Below are positions 7,601-11,074 of a stretch of DNA of 11,074 nucleotides, in pieces. A program made the translations under genes and the position numbers. The stretch is from an uncultured Porphyromonadaceae bacterium. GTDB taxonomy: Bacteria > Bacteroidota > Bacteroidia > Bacteroidales > Muribaculaceae. Under the pieces are notes generated by a model. The model saw only the letters and a program-made list of their open reading frames with translations. It did not search any database and was not told the origin of the DNA. The DNA lies in NCBI GenBank assembly GCA_947166165.1, contig CAMVDK010000091.1, positions 1 to 11,074 on the forward strand, read 5' to 3'. Each line of letters begins with the position of its first letter. Positions within the stretch are counted from its first letter, which is position 1.

Positions 7601-8514
7601 GGCTCGCTGTTGTCGGGTTTCACCCACGGCCGGCGGCACAGGCGCGGGCTGGCAAAGATGTCGATGATGCCCAGTTCGTCTTGCTCGGCATGGCTGTAGG
7701 GGATGTCGAGGGCCACAATCCAGTAGATTTGCTGCATTCTGGGCAGTGTGTACTCGTGGGCCGGGTCGGCGAGGTCGGCTGCGGTCCAGCCGGCGCTGAG
7801 CTCCATGCCCTCGAGGGCCTGCGTTTCGATGTTCTGGCTCACGAAGTACATGTGCCGCCCGGTGGTGTCGGTGTCGGCATGCAGCGGGCTGATGCCGTAG
7901 TAATAGGTGCGTCCCGGGGCCGCCCAGGCATAGGTGTCGGGGCCTCCGGCATACTGCGCCGTGGTGAGCGGCTGCTGGTCGTCGAGCACCATGGCAATGG
8001 TGCCGCTCTGCCCGTCGGCCGCCTCGCTGTAGCGCAGCTTGAAGTTGGCATCATACTTCAGCCCCTTGCGGTGAGCCACCGAGTCAATGTGGCAGAGCAC
8101 CTCCTGGCCATAGCCGGGCGAGCCGGGGGCGGGCAGCACAGCGTGGACAGGCATCGACTCCACGGTCGAGATCATGATGCCCACCTCGTTGGCCTCGCCG
8201 TTGGGGCTGGCCACCAGCCACCAGTCGCCGGCCCACTGCTCGTAGCGGCTCATTTCGCGGTAGTTCATCTCCACGATGCTGTCGGTGGCAATGGTGCGCA
8301 GCGTGCGTCCGTCGCGCGCCACTACTGCAATGCAATGCTCCACAGCACCTTGCGGTGTGGAGTGCGACACACGGTCGAAGCGCGTGACCAGCGTGTCGGG
8401 ATATATCTCCTGAGTGCCGTCGGTCAGCGTGATGGCTGTGCGCCACAAGCCCGTCTGCGCCAGCGCGCTCGACGCACACAGCGCACACAAGGCGGCATAT
8501 TTCGCTATTCTCAT
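7597..8514 (-). CDS. Secreted protein of unknown function, first gene of TonB receptor operon
   Basis: 305 residues. A clear type I signal peptide (MRIAKYAALCALCASSALA/Q, cleavage near residue 19-20) predicts export; there is no lipobox and no type IX tail. Residues about 24-85 contain two similar short modules, ITLTDGTQEIYPDTLVTRF and VARDGRTLRTIATDSIVEM, of the form hydrophobic-x-DG-x-x-x-x-x-D-x-V/I that recurs in Bacteroidota envelope proteins. The segment from about 95 (WAGDWWLVASPNG, EVGIMIS, then ANFKLRYSEA and GTIAMVLD) could be a small beta-barrel of calycin type, but this is only an impression. I do not recognise the family. It leads the operon and its stop overlaps the receptor start by 4 bp (ATGA), so the two proteins are probably made in step and act together, for example as a periplasmic or surface ligand-handling partner. 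The ATG at 8514 lies about 30 bp below a good promoter. Confidence 0.85.
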   Translation of the reverse strand: MRIAKYAALCALCASSALAQTGLWRTAITLTDGTQEIYPDTLVTRFDRVSHSTPQGAVEHCIAVVARDGRTLRTIATDSIVEMNYREMSRYEQWAGDWWLVASPNGEANEVGIMISTVESMPVHAVLPAPGSPGYGQEVLCHIDSVAHRKGLKYDANFKLRYSEAADGQSGTIAMVLDDQQPLTTAQYAGGPDTYAWAAPGRTYYYGISPLHADTDTTGRHMYFVSQNIETQALEGMELSAGWTAADLADPAHEYTLPRMQQIYWIVALDIPYSHAEQDELGIIDIFASPRLCRRPWVKPDNSEP

Positions 8515-8543
8515 CTCTATAGCTATAAGTGGTTTTGAGAGTG

Positions 8544-8574
8544 CAAAATTATGCCGGTTTTAGCGGGTGGGCAA
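8544..8574 (-). promoter_or_regulatory. Bacteroidota-type promoter of the five-gene operon
   Basis: On the minus strand TTG (8572-8574) is followed after exactly 20 bases by TAATTTTG (8544-8551), matching the -33 TTTG/TTG and -7 TAnnTTTG elements of Bacteroidota housekeeping promoters. The start codon is 30 bases beyond the -7 box, leaving a short leader that contains the perfect palindrome TATAGCTATA (8518-8527). No other good promoter was seen upstream of the internal genes, in keeping with a single transcript. Confidence 0.7.
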
Positions 8575-8592
8575 TCCCTAAAGCTGGGGATT
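8573..8592. promoter_or_regulatory. Inverted repeat overlapping the operon -33 box
   Basis: AATCCC (8573-8578) and GGGATT (8587-8592) form a 6+8+6 inverted repeat whose left arm overlaps the -33 TTG of the operon promoter. A dimeric regulator bound here would occlude RNA polymerase. No regulator gene lies in the window and the arms are short, so it may be chance. Confidence 0.3.
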
Positions 8593-8620
8593 TTGGCAGC
8601 GTGCACTCCCTAATTCCGAT

Positions 8621-8651
8621 GCACAATTCACAATACGCAATGCGCAATTTC
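8621..8651. repeat. Degenerate short tandem repeat (GCACAATT-like) in the intergenic region
   Basis: Four imperfect 7-8-base units follow one another: GCACAATT, CACAATAC, GCAATGC and GCAATTTC. This low-complexity run is of the kind often found between genes in Bacteroidales. No function is evident. Confidence 0.35.
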
Positions 8652-8705
8652 TAATTACGGAATTTTGAAATATGATTTTGGATGTGAACATTTTTCGTCA
8701 AAATT

Positions 8706-8737
8706 ATTGCATAATTAAATAATAGTTTATAATTTTG
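8706..8737 (+). promoter_or_regulatory. Bacteroidota-type promoter of the leucine-rich-repeat/dockerin gene
   Basis: TTG at 8707-8709 (within TATTG) and TAATTTTG at 8730-8737 are separated by 20 bases, the same -7 octamer and spacing as the divergent operon promoter about 150 bp away. Transcription from here would start near 8744 and give a leader of roughly 100 nt before the ATG at 8843. The surrounding AT-rich tract also supports promoter function. Confidence 0.7.
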
Positions 8738-8755
8738 TCGCAATTTTAAAACCGA

Positions 8756-8824
8756 GGCAGTCCTTTCGAGCATTCTCGCCCTCCCACTGCCCGTCACTTG
8801 GCACCGATGGAGAATGGCGGTGCC
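8756..8824 (+). promoter_or_regulatory. Structured 5' leader with two hairpins
   Basis: Within the predicted leader, GGCAGT (8756-8761) pairs with ACTGCC (8786-8791) and encloses a small tetraloop hairpin CGAG-CATT-CTCG (8767-8778). A second hairpin GGCACCG/CGGTGCC (8800-8806/8818-8824, 11-base loop) ends 18 bases before the start codon. The stretch is GC-rich in an otherwise AT-rich region. It matches no riboswitch class I recognise; it could be a cis-acting RNA, an mRNA-stability element or chance pairing. Confidence 0.4.
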
Positions 8825-8842
8825 GCAAATCGTAATAACCAA

Positions 8843-10807
8843 ATGATTAAAAAACTATCTGTGTTGCTGTTGCTCGCACTGGCCACTTCGCTAGCGTGGG
8901 CTCAAGACGAACTCCCCTCGTTCACCGTGGGCAAGTTCAAGTACGAAATCATCGACGCTTCCCAGAAGTGGGTGCAAATTGCCCCCAAGCGTGAGGCATT
9001 CGGCACGCCCGACGAGAGCGACTACCAAGACACGGGCTACGGCATGGGCAAGAACGGCACAGGCGCAGCCATCAGCCGCAACGAGATTCCGGCCGAGGTC
9101 ACCTACAACGGCGAGACCTACTATGTGAAGGGCATCGGCACCGGGGCCTTTGTGAACTGCATCCTCAACGGCCAGGGCATCATCGAGCTGCCCGAAGGCA
9201 TGATTTACATCGACAACGAGGCCTTCCTCAACTGCGAGATGGGGTCGCTCAAGCTGCCCATCACCATGCAATTCATCGCCGACTATGCTTTCGATGCCAA
9301 CCGCCTGGCGGGCATCAGCGTCAAGGCCGACAATCCCTGGTATGCCAACCTCTCGACGGAGCAGGAAGCCCGCTCGATGAGCGTGCTCACCAACAAGGAC
9401 AAGACCATCCTGCTCGCCTGCCCGGGGGCCAAGCCCAAGACGTTCAACGAAGACGGCTCCACCACCTATGTGACCACCTACACCGTTCCTGAGCAGATCA
9501 CCGAAATCGGCGACTGCGCCTTCATGGGCAACCCCACGCTCACCCGCGTGACGCTGCACAGCGGCATCACCCGCATTGGCGACGGCGCTTTCTACGACAG
9601 CCGCCTCACCAGCATCAACGTGCCCAACCCCAACTGCGAAATCGGCAGTTCGGCCTTCGCCCACTCCAAAGTGTCGAGCGTCACCCTGCCCCAGGGCATG
9701 AAGAAACTGGGCCGCCACGTGTTCTTCTACTGTGAGAACCTCAAGAGCCTCACCCTGCCCGAAGGCATGGAGGAACTGGGCATGATGTGCTTCGGCAGTT
9801 GCGCACTCACCACGGTGAATCTGCCCAGCACCATGGTCAAACTCGACACCTGCGCCCTGCAGGACAACCCGTTCACGAGCATCGACTTGAAGAATGTGAA
9901 GTGGGTGGGACGCCAGTGCTTCAGCCAGTGCACCAACCTGAAGACCATCACCGGCAACGCCGATCAGCTTGAGCGCATCTGTGGCGCCGCCTTCACCCGC
10001 GACAACCAAATCACCAACCCCTACCTGCCCGATGGCCTGAAGGTGTTGGAGATGAACGCCTACTTCCGCGCCACCGGCTTCACCGCCATGAACATCCCGG
10101 CCAGCGTGGAGTGCATCAACGGTAACCCCGCTACCGGAGCCACCAACTGCGCGGCCTACAATGTGGCTGAAGATAATCCTTACTTCACCAGCATCGACGG
10201 CGTGCTCTACGCCACCGGCGGCGCCACCATTCTGCCCGAGGATGAGGGCTACGTGCCGCCGACGGCCGCCGACGGCCTCACCGCCCTGGTGGGCGTGCCC
10301 TATGCCCTGCCCACCACGGTGCTCAACGTGCCCGAAGGCGTGACCACCGTCTGCAACCAGGCCGCCCGCGAGGTGCCCCTCACCGAACTCACCCTGCCCA
10401 GCACCATGACCGAACTGCGTGCCAGCAGTTTCAGCAGCGTGAAGACCCTCACCAAGGTCACCTGCCTGGCCAAAGTGCCGCCCACGGGAGGCACCGAATT
10501 CGCTGCCGAGGCCTATGAGGGTGCCACCCTCTATGTGCCCATGAACTCGGTCGAGGCCTACCGCGCCGCCGAGGGTTGGCAGAACTTCAGCCTCATAGAG
10601 GGCATCGACACCGGCGAAGAGCCCGGCGTGCCGGGCGACCTGAACGGCGACGGTAGCGTCGACGTCGAGGACGTGAACCTGCTCATCAACCTCATCCTCG
10701 AGACCATCGACGCCAACCAACTCAGTGGCAATCCCGACCTCGATGGCAGCGGCACGCCCGACGTGGCCGACGTCAACGCGCTCATCAACATCATCCTGGC
10801 CCAATAA
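8843..10807 (+). CDS. Secreted BspA-type leucine-rich-repeat protein with C-terminal dockerin-like module
   Basis: 654 residues. The signal peptide is MIKKLSVLLLLALATSLAWA (cleavage before QDELPS). From about 116 to 540 the protein carries BspA/LRR_5-type repeats of the form LP-x-G/T-M/I-x-x-I/L-x-x-x-A/C-F-x-x-C-x-L-x-x-V/I, for example LPEGMIYIDNEAFLNC and LPQGMKKLGRHVFFYC. About 540-590 is the capping segment usual after such repeats (ATLYVPMNSVEAY, WQNF). Residues 598-654 form a dockerin-type module with two calcium-loop repeats, DLNGDGSVDVED and DLDGSGTPDVAD, each followed by a helix (VNLLINLIL, VNALINIIL); loop 2 has serine at position 5. BspA-type repeats are known in adhesins, and dockerins bind cohesins in cellulosomes; the partner here is unknown. 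ATG 8843 is chosen over an in-frame TTG at 8798 and ATG at 8807 because only it starts on the signal peptide. No type IX tail is present. It is probably extracellular, with its own promoter and terminator. Confidence 0.92.
   Translation: MIKKLSVLLLLALATSLAWAQDELPSFTVGKFKYEIIDASQKWVQIAPKREAFGTPDESDYQDTGYGMGKNGTGAAISRNEIPAEVTYNGETYYVKGIGTGAFVNCILNGQGIIELPEGMIYIDNEAFLNCEMGSLKLPITMQFIADYAFDANRLAGISVKADNPWYANLSTEQEARSMSVLTNKDKTILLACPGAKPKTFNEDGSTTYVTTYTVPEQITEIGDCAFMGNPTLTRVTLHSGITRIGDGAFYDSRLTSINVPNPNCEIGSSAFAHSKVSSVTLPQGMKKLGRHVFFYCENLKSLTLPEGMEELGMMCFGSCALTTVNLPSTMVKLDTCALQDNPFTSIDLKNVKWVGRQCFSQCTNLKTITGNADQLERICGAAFTRDNQITNPYLPDGLKVLEMNAYFRATGFTAMNIPASVECINGNPATGATNCAAYNVAEDNPYFTSIDGVLYATGGATILPEDEGYVPPTAADGLTALVGVPYALPTTVLNVPEGVTTVCNQAAREVPLTELTLPSTMTELRASSFSSVKTLTKVTCLAKVPPTGGTEFAAEAYEGATLYVPMNSVEAYRAAEGWQNFSLIEGIDTGEEPGVPGDLNGDGSVDVEDVNLLINLILETIDANQLSGNPDLDGSGTPDVADVNALINIILAQ
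10634..10804 (+). other. Dockerin-type calcium-binding domain (within the leucine-rich-repeat gene)
   Basis: Two 12-residue EF-hand-like loops with D/N at positions 1, 3, 9 and 12, spaced about 33 residues apart (starts at DLNGDG and DLDGSG), each followed by a hydrophobic helix, reproduce the type I dockerin duplication. Known dockerins mediate calcium-dependent docking to cohesin domains. No cohesin is visible in this window. Confidence 0.85.
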
Positions 10808-10852
10808 TCCAGCCAGCCAGCGGCTGCCACAGCAGCGGCCCTACGCGCCATA

Positions 10853-10894
10853 GCGGTGCGCCCACACTCACAATGCGGGCGCACCGCCTTTTTT
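10853..10894 (+). terminator. Intrinsic terminator after the leucine-rich-repeat/dockerin gene
   Basis: GCGGTGCGCCC (10853-10863) pairs perfectly with GGGCGCACCGC (10877-10887), an 11-bp GC-rich stem with a 13-base loop, followed by C and six T. It lies 45 bases after the stop codon, the canonical arrangement for rho-independent termination on the plus strand. Confidence 0.92.
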
Positions 10895-10933
10895 CGGCAA
10901 CTTCACCTCAATGCCCTTTACGCTCTCAAGGCT

Positions 10934-10996
10934 TCTAGAAAATTTAGCCAATCTAGAATTTCTAGTTAATCTAGTTAATCTAGTTAATCCTTAAAT
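10934..10996. repeat. Phase-locked array of 9-bp units, consensus TCTAGTTAA
   Basis: Three perfect copies of TCTAGTTAA lie head to tail at 10961-10987. Reading back in the same 9-base register gives TCTAGAATT (10952), TTTAGCCAA (10943) and TCTAGAAAA (10934); forward it gives TCCTTAAAT (10988). So about seven units keep a 9-bp period with decay towards both edges. CTAG is normally a rare tetranucleotide in bacterial genomes, yet it occurs five times here. The array is non-coding and lies beyond the terminator. Its role is unknown. Confidence 0.75.
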
Positions 10997-11006
10997 CCGC
11001 ACCACT

Positions 11007-11031
11007 ATAGTTAACTATTAAGGGCATGCCC
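11007..11031. repeat. Two adjacent perfect palindromes
   Basis: ATAGTTAACTAT (11007-11018) and GGGCATGCCC (11022-11031) are perfect palindromes three bases apart, one AT-rich and one GC-rich. They lie between the 9-bp array and the window edge. CCGG-CTACAGT-CCGG (beginning at about 11030) adds another short symmetrical block. They could be protein-binding sites or part of a dispersed repeat. No gene is visible from 10895 to the end. Confidence 0.5.
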
Positions 11032-11074
11032 GGCTACAGTCCGGGGGTCGCTGTGCTGACCGATGTCAAAAGCG

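Noticed and set aside
7601..7639. Upstream GTG start for the TonB receptor
   Set aside because: It would put 13 polar residues before the signal peptide and a 43-bp overlap with the preceding gene; ATG 7600 with an ATGA overlap is the better start.
8798..8842. Upstream TTG (8798) or ATG (8807) start for the leucine-rich-repeat gene
   Set aside because: The added residues are polar and lie in hairpin-forming leader sequence; the signal peptide begins at ATG 8843.
8891..10804. Minus-strand frame of 637 codons opposite the leucine-rich-repeat gene
   Set aside because: The translation is rich in G, V, H and A without motifs, whereas the plus strand encodes clear repeats, a signal peptide and a dockerin. 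It is a shadow.
10934..10996. CRISPR array
   Set aside because: Units are 9 bp and contiguous with no spacers, and no cas genes are present.

Overview
The window reads as chromosomal DNA of a GC-rich member of the Bacteroidales, most likely Prevotellaceae or Muribaculaceae; the family is not settled by the sequence. The support is a set of Bacteroidota-specific protein types (a TonB receptor with a carboxypeptidase-regulatory-like N-terminus, DUF4876-like and DUF6850-like proteins, a C-terminal tail of the type IX sorting type, a BspA-type leucine-rich-repeat protein). Promoters of the Bacteroidota form TTG-N20-TAnnTTTG and AT-rich leaders without clear Shine-Dalgarno sites point the same way.

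Layout: positions 1-336 hold the 3' remnant of an ISAs1-family insertion sequence. Positions 387-8574 hold one minus-strand transcription unit. It starts from a promoter at about 8544-8574 and ends at a strong hairpin at 387-420. Its five genes, in order of transcription, are: a secreted protein of unknown function (305 aa), a TonB-dependent outer-membrane receptor (986 aa, ATGA overlap with the first gene), a DUF4876-like lipoprotein with an acidic surface-export signature (408 aa), a DUF6850-like outer-membrane beta-barrel (530 aa), and a secreted protein with two OB-like regions and a type IX sorting-like tail (421 aa). Gaps within the unit are -4, 24, 20 and 54 bp. All five products carry export signals, so the operon builds an envelope or surface apparatus. 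There is no SusD partner, so this is not a classical polysaccharide-utilisation pair; the substrate is unknown.

Divergent from the operon, across a 328-bp intergenic region with two facing promoters and a hairpin-rich leader, lies a plus-strand gene. It encodes a 654-aa secreted BspA-type leucine-rich-repeat protein that ends in a two-repeat dockerin-type calcium-binding module, and a canonical intrinsic terminator follows it (10853-10894).

The last 180 bases are non-coding and repeat-rich: a phase-locked array of 9-bp units with consensus near TCTAGTTAA, then two perfect palindromes. They may be part of a dispersed intergenic repeat family.

The most interesting content is the five-gene envelope operon as a possible uncharacterised TonB uptake system, and the leucine-rich-repeat/dockerin fusion next to it.
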